A stretch of 47,513 bases of DNA from Herpetosiphon llansteffanensis. GTDB taxonomy: Bacteria; Chloroflexota; Chloroflexia; Chloroflexales; Herpetosiphonaceae. The position numbers and the translations under genes are program-made. Below the pieces are notes generated by a model, which was not told the DNA's origin, did not search any database, and saw only the letters and a program-made list of their open reading frames with translations. Of this stretch, positions 16,625-26,472 are shown one piece after another. Location of the stretch: positions 1 through 47,513 of the forward strand of contig NZ_PUBZ01000106.1 of NCBI RefSeq assembly GCF_003205875.1, read 5' to 3'. Numbering within the stretch: position 1 is the stretch's first letter; every line of letters starts with the position of its first letter.

Positions 16625-18015
16625 TACAAACCTCCTAGCTGCGCCGCCGATTGCAGCAAACGATGGCGCTCATTGGCAATCAACAAACCAGCCTGATCAA
16701 CCACGCCAAGCTGTTGCAGCCATGCTTCAAATTCAGGCGCAGGCCGCAAACCCAGCGTTGTTTGCACAAACCGAATATCGTGATACGAGGTGCTTTGATA
16801 ATTCAGCATAATATCGTCAGCGCCAGGCACACCCATCACATAGGTACAGCCAGCGCTGGCCAAGAGCACGAGCAAATTATCAATGTCGTTTTGGTCGGCC
16901 TCTGCATGGTTGGTATAGCAGGCATCGCATCCCATCGGCAAGCCCAACAATTTGGCACAAAAATGATCTTCCAAGGCTGCACGGGTAATTTGCTTGCCAT
17001 CATAGAGATATTCGGGGCCGATAAAACCTACCACCGTGTTGACCAACAATGGCTCAAAGGCCCGCGCCACAGCATACGCCCGCGCCTCGCAAGTCTGTTG
17101 ATCAACACCATGATGGGCATTAGCGGAAAGCGCACTGCCTTGGCCAGTTTCAAAATACATCACATTATTGCCAACTGTGCCACGCTGCAACGAACGCGCT
17201 GCTTGATTGGCCTCGTTCAACAAGGCCAAATCGATGCCAAAACTACGATTGGCAGCCTCGGTACCAGCAATCGATTGAAACACCAAATCGACTGGTGCGC
17301 CACGCTCAATCACTTGCAAGGCAGTGGTGACATGAGCCAACACACACGATTGCACGGGCATGGCATAGCGCTGACGTAATTCATCAATTAAATGCAGCAG
17401 GCTGGTCATGGCTTGCGGGCTATCGGTCGCCGGATTGATCCCAATCACTGCATCGCCGCAGCCATACAACAAGCCATCGAAAATTGCCGCCGCAATGCCC
17501 TGTGGATCGTCGGTAGGATGATTCGGTTGCAAGCGCGATGAGAAACGGCCAACCAAGCCCAAGGTATTGCGAAAACGGGTAATCACTTGGCATTTTTTGG
17601 CAACCGCAATTAAATCTTGGTTGCGCATAATTTTGGCAACTGCTGCCGCCATCTCAGGCGTAATGCCAGCCGCCACCGCCGCCAATTGCTGGCTGTCGGT
17701 GCGATAATCGAGCAACCACTCGCGCAAACCGCCAACCGTCAAATGGCGAATTGGCGCAAACGCCAGTTGATCATGGCTATCGATAATCAAGCGTGTAACT
17801 TCATCTTCTTCGTAAGGAACCACCACCTCGTTGAGAAATGTAGTCAATGGCAGATCGGCCAAACACCATTGAGCCGCCACCCGTTCCTCTGCATTGGCGG
17901 CGCTCAAGCCAGCCAAATCATCGCCCGAACGCTCAGGGGTTGCCTTGGCCAACAGGGTTTTAAGCGAATCAAATTGATAACGGTTTTGGCGAATTGTATG
18001 CTGATAGCTGGTCAT
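16624..18015 (-). CDS. eutB: Ethanolamine ammonia-lyase large subunit
   Basis: A protein of about 463 residues: the catalytic TIM-barrel subunit that binds adenosylcobalamin and ethanolamine. Clear family stretches: VVPYEEDEVTRLI, FDGLLYGCGDAVIGINPATD, PVQSCVLAHVTTAL, FQSIAGTEAANRSFG, FETGQGSALSANAHHGVDQQ, MGCDACYTNHAEADQND. I start at the ATG at 18015 because GGAGG lies ten bases before it; an upstream in-frame extension has no such support. No eutA reactivase, aldehyde dehydrogenase, permease or microcompartment gene is in the window, so the pair looks like a stand-alone cytosolic module for ethanolamine from scavenged lipids. No cobalamin riboswitch was recognised upstream. Confidence 0.96.
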   Translation of the reverse strand: MTSYQHTIRQNRYQFDSLKTLLAKATPERSGDDLAGLSAANAEERVAAQWCLADLPLTTFLNEVVVPYEEDEVTRLIIDSHDQLAFAPIRHLTVGGLREWLLDYRTDSQQLAAVAAGITPEMAAAVAKIMRNQDLIAVAKKCQVITRFRNTLGLVGRFSSRLQPNHPTDDPQGIAAAIFDGLLYGCGDAVIGINPATDSPQAMTSLLHLIDELRQRYAMPVQSCVLAHVTTALQVIERGAPVDLVFQSIAGTEAANRSFGIDLALLNEANQAARSLQRGTVGNNVMYFETGQGSALSANAHHGVDQQTCEARAYAVARAFEPLLVNTVVGFIGPEYLYDGKQITRAALEDHFCAKLLGLPMGCDACYTNHAEADQNDIDNLLVLLASAGCTYVMGVPGADDIMLNYQSTSYHDIRFVQTTLGLRPAPEFEAWLQQLGVVDQAGLLIANERHRLLQSAAQLGGL

Positions 18016-18079
18016 AAAACAGCCTCCTACAGCGCGAGAATGGTCAATTATGGCATTCTTTTTTATCAGTTGCAATTAC

Positions 18080-18515
18080 GAGTAGGGATCAGGGGTCGGG
18101 GGCTGGGGGTCAGAAATGCAACTAGCAATAAAGAGAATGGAGCTTTAACGCAGAGGCGCAGAGGAATGATGGCTATGGGCTATGGGCCTATGGGCTATCG
18201 GAAGTTTATTCGTGCAATTCGTGCAATTCGTGGCTAAAAAACCGAGTCTTCGCGATCTTCGCGTTCTTCGTGGTTTCAGCTCTTCGTGCTCTTCGTACTC
18301 TTCGTGGATCAAATTCTTAACGCAGAGGCGCAGAGGAACGCATGGCTGTTGGCTATCGGCTGGCGCGAACCTAATCCTCATAATCTGTGCCAATCTGTGG
18401 CTAAAATACTCATTCGTGCCCTTCGTGCAATTCGTGGAATTCGTGGCTAAAAAAGCCTTCGCGTGCTTCGCGGTTTCGGCTCTTCGTGTCCTTCGTGGAT
18501 CAAAACCCCTCAGCA
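18080..18515. repeat. Large intergenic word-repeat patch
   Basis: About 435 bp between the divergent eutB and amidase genes, made almost wholly of repeat words: CGCAGAGGCGCAGAGGAA (twice), TGGGCTATGGGCCTATGGGC, TTCGTGCAATTCGTGCAATT, TCTTCGCGATCTTCGCGTTC and CTCTTCGTGGATCAAA. All frames give low-complexity strings such as TKGTKE or SSCSSYSS, which are not real proteins. Promoters for eutB and the amidase presumably lie at its edges. Confidence 0.8.
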
Positions 18516-18590
18516 AGTTCTCAGTTATTAATTGATTTTAACAGTTATACTTAATTGCATGAGTAGGGTCTTTTAGTTGTTGAGGAAGTC

Positions 18591-20752
18591 ATGATGAACC
18601 GATTGTGGTTACGATCAAGAATCGTGATCGTTGTTATGGTTTTAGGCCTGATAGCCGCCTATCTGCCGCTGCCAACCTTCGCCAACACGCCAACACCCGC
18701 CCCAACCACGCTGCAAGCAGCATTCGATCAGGCTGCCACCGAGTTTGATGTGCCAAGCGAATTGCTGTTGGCCTTGAGCTACAATCTTTCGCGCTGGGAG
18801 CATCATTCAGGCCAACCAAGCACTAGCGGCGGCTATGGGGTTATGCACTTAACCGACATCGATCTTGGCCATTGGCAAACCAGCAAAGGGCTTGATTGGG
18901 CGACACCATTCAAACAGCCTGCCGAATTTCAAACCCTCGCCCAAGCTGCCAGATTGATTGATCAGCCAACCAGTGCCTTGATCAACGATCCAGTGCAGAA
19001 TATTCGTGGTGGTGCAGCGCTGCTGGCCGAATATAGCCGCAGCATCAACCCCAAATTGCCAACCAATCTCGCCGATTGGTATGGCGCTGTCGTTTTGTAT
19101 AGCGGCAGCAAAGAGCGTTCGACCGCATTTGGCTTCGCCGATCGGGTGTATGCGACGTTGCAACAAGGGGCAAACCGCCAGCTTGAAAATGGCGAGCAGT
19201 TGAGCCTTGCGCCAAGCGCAGTTACGCTCAATCGTCAAAGCGCCGCCAATCTGCAACTCTTGCAGGGCGATGATTTTCCCTTGGATTGTCCAGCAACGCT
19301 TGATTGCGAAGTCGTTCCTGCTGCCTATGCCTTGAATGATCCCGACGATCGCGGCGATTATGGCAATTATGATTTAGCCAATCGTCCAGTTGATGGCTTG
19401 GATTATCGCTACATTTTGATCCACGACACCGAAATTACCTATACCCAAACCATCAACGTGTTTCAAAACCCATTAACCAAAGCCTCGACGCATTATGTTG
19501 TTCGCGCCAGCGATGGCCACATTGCTCAAATGGTCGAGAACAAACATGTGCCATGGCATGCAGGCAATTGGGATGTCAATGGTCATGCGATTGGCCTTGA
19601 ACACGAAGGCTATGCGATCGAAGGCGCAAGCTGGTATAGCGAAGCAATGTATCAAGCCTCGGCCCGCTACCACAGCATCAAGCAGGCATGCACTGGGACC
19701 CAGGTCCGTTTTGGGATTGGGCGCATTATATGGATTTAGTTCGTGGCGGCCCCGCCCAAATTAACAATCCCGACCCACAATTGGTAACGATCAACCCTGA
19801 TTTTGAAACCAACATGCCAGCCATGACCTACTGTTACACGAGCAATGATTGCCGCGCTGTGCCAACCCAAAGCGCTAATTTTCTCTATTTGCACACCCAA
19901 CCCAACGCTAATTCGCCATTAATTAGCAATCAATACATTGGCTCAACACCAACTCATGCCAACAACTGGGCCAATAAAGCGGTTACTGGCCAAACCTATG
20001 TTGTGGCTGGGCAACAAGACGCGTGGCAAGCAATTTATTTTGGCGGTCAAAAAGCATGGTTTCATAACCCAAATGGTGTGCACACCACTGCTGGCCAAGG
20101 GCTAAAAGTTCGGCCCAAAGTTGGCCAAGCCAGCATTCCGGTCTATGGGCGGGCCTATCCTGAGGCAGCCGCCTATCCACAAGGCATCACGCCGCAAGCA
20201 ATCACGCCAATTTACACCCTGCCTGCTGATAATGTGGTGGTTGCGACCAAACTTTACACCAGCACCTACTACTCATCACCAGTCTACACGCCAACCCTTG
20301 ATCCACGTTCGCACGTCGTGGTGAGCGGCCAAACCAAGTATTATCAAATCAATTTCAATCATCGGTTTGGCTTTGTCAAAGCAAGCGATGTTGAAGTGCA
20401 ATCGAGCATCATCAGCTTAACCACGCCTCAAGCTGAGCAAGGCAGCATCAGTGGCAACAGCATCACCTACACCCTAACCTTGCGCAATCTTAGCCAACAA
20501 ACTGTGCCAATTAGCCTGAGCCTCACAGGCAATACATGGCCAACCACGCTTACCAGCGCAGTGCCAAGCAGCCTTGGGCCAAACGCCAGCCAAACGATCA
20601 CGCTGCGCGTCGATCTGCCAGCAGGCCAAAGCCCAAGCAGCGATCAGGTTTGGGTTAAAGCGCAAACCAGCGCCGACCCTCAACGTAACGCCGTCTTGCT
20701 ACTACGTTCACGACTTGGACTGCCAACCTTCTTACCAGTCGTTGGCAAATAA
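18591..20752 (+). pseudogene. Cell-wall amidase (N-acetylmuramoyl-L-alanine amidase) broken by internal deletion and frameshift
   Basis: The 5' part (18591 to about 19670) encodes a signal peptide, a lysozyme-like helical region (residues about 40-180) and the start of an Amidase_2/PGRP domain: ILIHDTEI with the first zinc His, then HYVVRASDGHIAQMVE, VPWHAGNWDVN and GLEHEGYAIEGASWY. Just after YQASARY the frame runs into unrelated residues and stops at 19739. From about 19661 another frame carries GMHWDPGPFWDWAHYMDL, the domain end with the Asp ligand, then SH3-like repeats and a CARDB-like C-terminal domain to 20752. Homologues have some 30-40 residues between these points, including the GH(D/V)xVPG zinc His. 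That segment is missing, so a deletion not divisible by three is the likely lesion. The enzyme should be inactive. GAGGAAG precedes the start. Confidence 0.8.
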
Positions 20753-20757
20753 GCAAC

Positions 20758-20795
20758 AAAAAAGCACCCATGAATATCCTCATGGGTGCTTTTTG
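20758..20795. terminator. Bidirectional terminator between amidase and ABC genes
   Basis: The 14-bp stem AAAAGCACCCATGA (20760-20773) pairs with TCATGGGTGCTTTT (20780-20793/4) around a 6-base loop, with A-run before and T-run after. It serves convergent genes from both sides. Confidence 0.9.
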
Positions 20796-20807
20796 CTTAA
20801 AAGCTCG

Positions 20808-21488
20808 TTACTGGGCAGATGTTCCAAGTTTACCATCGTGCATTGGCAGGATGCGTTGTGCAGCAGCCCCAACCACCGGATCATGGGTCACGATCAAAAA
20901 GGTCGTGCCAGCCTGATTGATCGTGTGAAATAGCTCAAGTATATGGTCACGATTATGGCTATCTAAATTGCCAGTAGGCTCGTCGGCCAAAATAATTGCT
21001 GGTTTGGTAACCAAGGCGCGAGCTATCGCAGTGCGTTGCTCTTGACCACCACTTAATTCGCTAGGCATATGCTGGATTCGCTCAGCCAAACCCACCTGTT
21101 CAAGCACTTGAGCCGCGCGTTTGCGGCGCTCAGGTTTGGATACGCCAGCATATTTCAACGGCAAGGCCACATTATCCAAAATAGTCAATTCAGGCAAGAG
21201 ATTATAGGCTTGAAAGATAAACCCAACTTGGCGATTACGAAATTGGGATAGCTGAGCATCATTCATCTGCGCAATATCAACCGAGCCATAATGAATACAG
21301 CCACTGGTTGGCGTATCAAGCCCACCCAATAATTGCAATAATGTTGATTTTCCGCAGCCTGATGAACCCATAATCGCCAAAAAATCGCCAGCCTCAATCT
21401 GTAATGACACATGATCAACAGCTACAACCGAACTTGAACCTTTAGCAAATATTTTGGCTACCTTATCGAGTTGAATCGCACTTCCCAC
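20808..21488 (-). CDS. ABC transporter ATP-binding subunit, MacB/LolD type
   Basis: A 226-residue ATPase. Walker A is GSSGCGKST, signature LSGGQEQRTA, Walker B IILADEPTGNLD, and the switch His is in IVTHD. I choose the GTG at 21488 as start because AAGGAG lies six bases upstream; an in-frame TTG at 21509 lacks one. It directly follows the FtsX/MacB-type permease gene and shares its transcript. This subfamily powers mechanotransmission exporters for lipoproteins, peptides or macrolides rather than importers. A strong terminator follows. Confidence 0.93.
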   Translation of the reverse strand: MGSAIQLDKVAKIFAKGSSSVVAVDHVSLQIEAGDFLAIMGSSGCGKSTLLQLLGGLDTPTSGCIHYGSVDIAQMNDAQLSQFRNRQVGFIFQAYNLLPELTILDNVALPLKYAGVSKPERRKRAAQVLEQVGLAERIQHMPSELSGGQEQRTAIARALVTKPAIILADEPTGNLDSHNRDHILELFHTINQAGTTFLIVTHDPVVGAAAQRILPMHDGKLGTSAQ

Positions 21489-21509
21489 TCTGAACTCCTT
21501 CCCTATCAA

Positions 21510-23957
21510 TTATTGAACATTAATCGCGCGAGTTGGTGGCAAATTGGCAGCCCACCATGCAGGCAAAACGCCAAACGTAGCACCAATGAGCAAGGCGGTA
21601 ACTCCAGCTACACCCAGCAAATGCCAAGGCATCGTTGGCGGCCAACCCAACTGGGTTTGTAACACTCGTGCCAGCAGGAGGCCAATCACCCCCCCAAGCA
21701 GCGCAGCACCCAAACAGATCTTGATTGTTTCAGCCAAAATTTGGCGTAAAATGGTATGTTTGGTCGCGCCAACTGCCCGCCGAATCCCAATCTCACGCGC
21801 TCGGCTCAGAATGCTAATAAAGGTGAGATTCATCAAGCCAACGCCACTGATCAATAAACATAAGCTTACCATCAGGCCAGCGAGCAAATAGATCTGGGTT
21901 CGTTGCGCTAAAAGTTCCTGGGTTATGCCTGCTGGCAAAATAAGAGTTGGCACGCCCTCAGGATGCCGAGCAGCTAAAAATTGCTCTAAGCGCTTGGCTG
22001 CTTGATCAAGCTCGGTCGTCGCGGGAATCTGCACCAAAATTTCGCCGTTGATCAGATACATATCCTTGGGAAAGTAGCTTTGAGGATCGTCGATCGTTGG
22101 GTTGATATTACTCTGCAATGGCGCATAAACCGCTCGCGGCGAGAAGCCTTGCGCAATCATCAATGGCCATGAATCAAGGCCAGCCAAAATCCCAACGACT
22201 GGCATGTTGCGCCATTGTTTTAGCTCGCAAACATCTGCCAGTTTACGCTCTTTGGCAATTTCGAGCGCCCGATCATAGCCCAAAACAATCACCTGACGGG
22301 CTTTAGTTTCTTCCTCTGCATTCAACCAACGTCCACATGCCAACGTAATTGGCTGCAAATCAGCCAGATTCGCACTTGCCTCAATCACGGTGTACATCGG
22401 TGAACGTCGCCAAGCAACCTGCCAAGCGGAAAATTCGGCCTTAACTGCGGCATAATCTTCATGAGTTAGGTAGATGGCAGGTTTAAATGGCTCCAAGCCG
22501 GATGTCCATGAAACGGCACTGATTGTTTTAGCGCCTGTGCCGCCAAGAATTTGATCGATGCGGGCGACCAAGCCGCTGCGTAACCCTAAAAGCATAATCA
22601 AGGCAATGATGCCCAGCATCACATTAGCCCCACCAACCAACCAGCGATGTTTTGCCAATGTCGTGCCAAGTTGCTCACGCATCATGGTACCTGGGGCTGC
22701 GCGGAGCAAATACCAGCTTGTTAGGCCAAAAGAGCCAACCACCATCGCTAGCATTACCAAGCAACTCACCGCAAACGTTTGTACGTCAAGCAACGGCGGA
22801 ATGCCACTTAAGCGCGCAAAAAAACCTTGGCTAATCCAAGCAAGGAGTAAACCGCCAGCAACACCCATCCCACCAATCAATAAGCCAACCCCAATTAATG
22901 AGCCAAACAAACGTATTTTGGTTGCCCCGAGGCTGCGCTGAATTCCTAAGCTTCGGCGTTTCAGCACAATTGCCAAATAACTACTAATGCCAACCGTGCA
23001 TGCCATCAGAATCAGGGCAATTGCTACAATCCAGAGGAAATTACTGTTGACCAGTTGTTGTAAATCACGCATTTGGGCTTGCTGATAGCTTGCTTGTTCA
23101 CTTTCAACAACAACCCGCCAGCCTTCAGGCAAATTTTCAGCCAATTGGGTTTGTAATTGCCTTATTACTGCAGCTTGTTGGCCAGCCTCTGGCTCGACAA
23201 CAACACTCGCCAAACCGATCGGCAGCGTAGGATCAATCAAGAAAATTGTACTATCGAAGGCCCGATCGAATACCGTGCGTGCTGGATTCAAAGGAGCCAA
23301 TACCCCAGTTACCGTCAAACTATAGCTATGGCCTACGACTGCAGTTGCGACCCCAGGATGCATCTTAGCAACACTTGGAAAGGCACCAGGTGGCGGCGTA
23401 TTAGGGTCTGAGCTTATCACCTGCCCAATTGGATCAGCCTGTGGAAAGAGATACGTCGCAATCGTTGCCCCAATGACAACATGATCAGCAGTTGGATCAA
23501 AACTTCCAGCAGCGAATGGCAGCTTTTGAACGCTAAAGAAATCGCTTGGCACGCGCCGCACCGGCAGATTAATCGTGCCATTAATGCCAAATGGTTCGGC
23601 ATAATTTGACCAAGCAACCGCCTTGATTCCTACGATGCGCTTGATCTGTTGAATATCGAGATTTGCCTGCTGGAGCGTTGCCATATTGAGATCGACGTAG
23701 GAGCCAGCAAAAGGACTAGTCAATAAATCAAGCCCTTCTGGCTTCAAGCGATTAAGTTCGTCAACCCCAGCATTGACCGAATCAGAGGTAAGAATCACCG
23801 TAATTCGTTCGCCAATTGCACCATCAACAAGTTGGCGATATTGCAACTCGATTCCACGATACATGCCGATGAGCAAGGTTAGCAAACCTGCTGCTAAGGC
23901 AATGCTGAACACGGTTACTGACAAGCGAATCGTATTCAGCGACTTCAATGAAGCCAT
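21510..23957 (-). CDS. ABC transporter permease with two FtsX/MacB-type cores
   Basis: About 815 residues. One N-terminal transmembrane segment (SVTVFSIALAAGLLTLLIGM) is followed by a periplasmic MacB_PCD-like domain, then three segments near residues 310-430. A second similar half starts at about 455 and ends with three segments near 690-815 containing ISILSRAREIGIRRAVGATK, the conserved FtsX coupling loop. The first half has the related KRRSLGIQRSLGATK. Start at ATG 23957 is supported by AGAAGGGA; the in-frame ATG at 23975 falls next to the hairpin upstream. The substrate is unknown; a P450 gene lies upstream but behind a hairpin. Confidence 0.9.
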   Translation of the reverse strand: MASLKSLNTIRLSVTVFSIALAAGLLTLLIGMYRGIELQYRQLVDGAIGERITVILTSDSVNAGVDELNRLKPEGLDLLTSPFAGSYVDLNMATLQQANLDIQQIKRIVGIKAVAWSNYAEPFGINGTINLPVRRVPSDFFSVQKLPFAAGSFDPTADHVVIGATIATYLFPQADPIGQVISSDPNTPPPGAFPSVAKMHPGVATAVVGHSYSLTVTGVLAPLNPARTVFDRAFDSTIFLIDPTLPIGLASVVVEPEAGQQAAVIRQLQTQLAENLPEGWRVVVESEQASYQQAQMRDLQQLVNSNFLWIVAIALILMACTVGISSYLAIVLKRRSLGIQRSLGATKIRLFGSLIGVGLLIGGMGVAGGLLLAWISQGFFARLSGIPPLLDVQTFAVSCLVMLAMVVGSFGLTSWYLLRAAPGTMMREQLGTTLAKHRWLVGGANVMLGIIALIMLLGLRSGLVARIDQILGGTGAKTISAVSWTSGLEPFKPAIYLTHEDYAAVKAEFSAWQVAWRRSPMYTVIEASANLADLQPITLACGRWLNAEEETKARQVIVLGYDRALEIAKERKLADVCELKQWRNMPVVGILAGLDSWPLMIAQGFSPRAVYAPLQSNINPTIDDPQSYFPKDMYLINGEILVQIPATTELDQAAKRLEQFLAARHPEGVPTLILPAGITQELLAQRTQIYLLAGLMVSLCLLISGVGLMNLTFISILSRAREIGIRRAVGATKHTILRQILAETIKICLGAALLGGVIGLLLARVLQTQLGWPPTMPWHLLGVAGVTALLIGATFGVLPAWWAANLPPTRAINVQ

Positions 23958-23975
23958 GGCAGTCCCTTCTCTCAT

Positions 23976-24004
23976 AAGCCACTATCAGGGGTTGATAGTG
24001 GCTT
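23976..24004 (-). terminator. Hairpin between P450 and ABC permease genes
   Basis: A perfect 12-bp inverted repeat AAGCCACTATCA / TGATAGTGGCTT with a 5-base loop, 12 bases after the P450 stop. No long T-run follows on the minus strand (ATGAGAG), so partial termination or a protein-binding palindrome is possible. Confidence 0.6.
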
Positions 24005-24016
24005 ATCCTAGGTTCT

Positions 24017-25234
24017 CTAAAACTCAACTGGCAGCTCGATCATCCCGCGAATGAGCATGCCAGGTCGCCAAATGAGGTCTTGGGCTGGCACGGCCAAACG
24101 CAAATTTGGCAGCCGTTGTACCAACGAATTGATCGCAATTGCGCCTTCGAGACGGGCCAATGGCGCTCCCAAACAATAGTGAATGCCATGGCCAAAGGCA
24201 ATGTGGTTGTGCTCGCTACGCGTAATATCAAGCTGATCAGGCTCGGCAAAAAAGTTGGGGTCGCGATTGGCCGAGGTAATTACGGCCAGCACTTGCTCAC
24301 CACGCGGAATTGTTGCTCCTGCAAATTCTACATCTTCGCGTGCCCAACGCAGGGTTGAGGTTTCGACTGGGCTATCGAAGCGCAGCAATTCTTCGACGGT
24401 ATTGCGAATCATGTCGGGGTTTTCGCGCAGCAATTTCAATTGCTCAGGATGTTGCAACAAGGCCAACATGCCGTTGCCAATCAAATTCACTGTGGTTTCG
24501 TGGCCTGCAATCAACAAGAAAAACACCAACGAAAACATTTCCTGCTCGGTCAGTTTATCGCCAGCTTCTTCAACTTGCACCAAAGCACTGGTCAAATCGT
24601 TGGTCGGATTGGCGCGTTTGATCGCAAATAACTCACGCAGATAATTGCCAAATTCTTCCATCTCACCAGCCATGCGCGTAAAACGATCTGGCGAGGGATC
24701 GACAGTCACCACCAAGCCCGACCAATAGCGAAATTTCTCGCGATGATCCAAGGGAATGCCCAACAATTCGGCAATTACGGTCAACGGCAGGGGAAAGGCA
24801 TAGGCCGTGAGCAAATCGGTGCTACGTGGGCCTGCCAGCATGGCATCAAGCAACTCATCGGCAATTTGCTGAATGCGCGGGCGTAATTGCTCGACCAATT
24901 GCGGTGTAAACGCCTTATGCACCATGCCGCGAATCCGCGTATGATCTGGTGGATCTATCGCCAGCAAATGTTTGAACAACAATTGAACGACTGGCGGCAT
25001 CACGGGCATGAGCTTTTGCTCTTCAGGGGTCAGCACTTTGCGCCAATTTTTGATAAAACGTGGATCTTTCAGCGCCGCCTTAACATCTTCAAAACGAGTA
25101 ATCATCCATAAACCACGGCCATCGGGTAGGGTAATGCGGTGAACAGGGGCTTCGGTACGGAGTGCAGCATAGGTTGGGAAGGGATCTTGGACGAATTGCT
25201 GATTAAATACCTCTGCGTAGGTCGAATGGATCAT
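24017..25234 (-). CDS. Cytochrome P450
   Basis: A 405-residue soluble bacterial P450. The I-helix motif AGHETT is at 243-248, the ExxR pair at E282-R285, and the heme-binding loop FGHGIHYCLG ends with ligand Cys354. The N-terminal FVQDPFPTYAALRTEAPVHR is typical of CYP107-like bacterial enzymes that hydroxylate macrolides, fatty acids or terpenes. No ferredoxin or reductase is adjacent, so it must use partners encoded elsewhere. The substrate cannot be told from sequence. Confidence 0.95.
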   Translation of the reverse strand: MIHSTYAEVFNQQFVQDPFPTYAALRTEAPVHRITLPDGRGLWMITRFEDVKAALKDPRFIKNWRKVLTPEEQKLMPVMPPVVQLLFKHLLAIDPPDHTRIRGMVHKAFTPQLVEQLRPRIQQIADELLDAMLAGPRSTDLLTAYAFPLPLTVIAELLGIPLDHREKFRYWSGLVVTVDPSPDRFTRMAGEMEEFGNYLRELFAIKRANPTNDLTSALVQVEEAGDKLTEQEMFSLVFFLLIAGHETTVNLIGNGMLALLQHPEQLKLLRENPDMIRNTVEELLRFDSPVETSTLRWAREDVEFAGATIPRGEQVLAVITSANRDPNFFAEPDQLDITRSEHNHIAFGHGIHYCLGAPLARLEGAIAINSLVQRLPNLRLAVPAQDLIWRPGMLIRGMIELPVEF

Positions 25235-25331
25235 CGATCCTCCTCTACATAGGACTAATCCATTGCCTTATCTTATGCTGCTTTTGATAAAGATCAAGTG
25301 GGCAGATTGCCTAAATATATGCTTTTGTCAG

Positions 25332-25360
25332 CCCCTCGTCCGCGTGAAGTAGACGAGGGG
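25332..25360 (-). terminator. Terminator of the GH5 gene
   Basis: The 9-bp stem CCCCTCGTC / GACGAGGGG (25332-25340 and 25352-25360) lies 18 bases after the GH5 stop. The same CCCCTCG-type stem is reused at 33054-33079. Only a weak T-run follows. Confidence 0.55.
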
Positions 25361-25377
25361 TTGAGGTCAGATGCAAC

Positions 25378-26457
25378 TTATTGCTGCAAGCCTAAAGCTT
25401 CAACTGTCAGCACATCGATTTCGCGCTGGCCATTGACTTGATTGACCACACTGAATCCGCCAGCATAATCCCACATTGTCCAGCCAATATTAAATTCTTC
25501 GAGCACGCTGCGCAGATCACCCAACCACGCAGCGCGATCTTCTGGCTTACTTTTGAAGCGATAAACTCCAAATTCATTGCAGGTCAGGCGCACTTGATGC
25601 TTTTCAGCCCATGCCACCGCTTGGCCAATCCACTCGCGCAGCGCCGCGCGGTTCCAGCGCTCGTTGCCATACAGCGTTGCAGCATCACGCGCAACGTCAT
25701 CCTGAATCTTGGCCACGATTGGCGCGAGGGCTTCGGGGCTTGATGGATAGGGCAAATATTCGAGATGCGGCCAGTAGGGCGAACCCCATGTTGCCGCTTG
25801 ATGGCTAAAGGTGTGGGGATCGTAGCAGTGAAAATTATAGATAATGTTGGGGTCGGCCAAGGGTTCAAGTTCAATCAATTCGGCGATGCTCGACCACTTG
25901 TGGCCGGTCGCAATCAGGGTATGCTTGGGTGCGCCAGCGCGCATGGCGGCCAATAATTCGGCCTGTACAAAAGCCCATTGTTGCGCATCGGTCACAACTG
26001 GCTCGTTCAAAACCTCTAAAAACAGCATTTCTGGGTCGCGCTGGGCCAAATGTGCTGCCAAGGCTTGCCAAAAACGCGCAAAGGTTTTGACCAAGCTTGG
26101 CGAGTTAAACAAGCGCTGCTTAAAATCGTCCTCAGGGTGCAAATCGACAATGACTGCCAAATTATGCGCCAACATCAGATCGATTGCGCGATCAACTTCG
26201 GCCAAATAGACCGGATTCAACCCGCTTGGGTTGCTTTCATCCAACAGCAGAATTGGGTTGAGCGTAAAACGCAGGTGGCTACAGCCGATTTTGGCCAACA
26301 GCGCAATATCAGCTTCGGTGTTGTAGTTGCGCAAATGCTCCAAACTATACTGGTTGCTATAATCTTGGGCAAACCAATGGCTTAAATTGATGCCTCGCGC
26401 CAATTTGGCAAACCGAGCATCGCTAATCGCAGTTTGTGGGTTCGACAACGTTGTCAT
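25378..26457 (-). CDS. Intracellular glycoside hydrolase family 5 enzyme
   Basis: A 359-residue GH5 (cellulase-like) barrel. The acid/base Glu is in FLEVLNEPVV (E152 from the chosen start) and the nucleophile in LTCNEFGVY (E295); RGINLSHW near the start and FHCYDPHTF are also family features. It has no signal peptide, so it works in the cytoplasm on imported oligosaccharides such as cello- or manno-oligomers. I prefer the ATG at 26457 with GAGGA seven bases upstream to the one two codons earlier. It follows the Opp-type importer operon, separated by a strong terminator, and may be expressed with it by read-through or from its own promoter. Confidence 0.92.
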   Translation of the reverse strand: MTTLSNPQTAISDARFAKLARGINLSHWFAQDYSNQYSLEHLRNYNTEADIALLAKIGCSHLRFTLNPILLLDESNPSGLNPVYLAEVDRAIDLMLAHNLAVIVDLHPEDDFKQRLFNSPSLVKTFARFWQALAAHLAQRDPEMLFLEVLNEPVVTDAQQWAFVQAELLAAMRAGAPKHTLIATGHKWSSIAELIELEPLADPNIIYNFHCYDPHTFSHQAATWGSPYWPHLEYLPYPSSPEALAPIVAKIQDDVARDAATLYGNERWNRAALREWIGQAVAWAEKHQVRLTCNEFGVYRFKSKPEDRAAWLGDLRSVLEEFNIGWTMWDYAGGFSVVNQVNGQREIDVLTVEALGLQQ

Positions 26458-26472
26458 GATCATTCCTCACAC

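Noticed and set aside
18145-18516. Minus-strand ORF of about 123 codons in the eutB/amidase gap
   Set aside because: It is a translation of intergenic word repeats (TRRAETAKHAK, TNCTNC), found in several frames; no RBS or conserved content.
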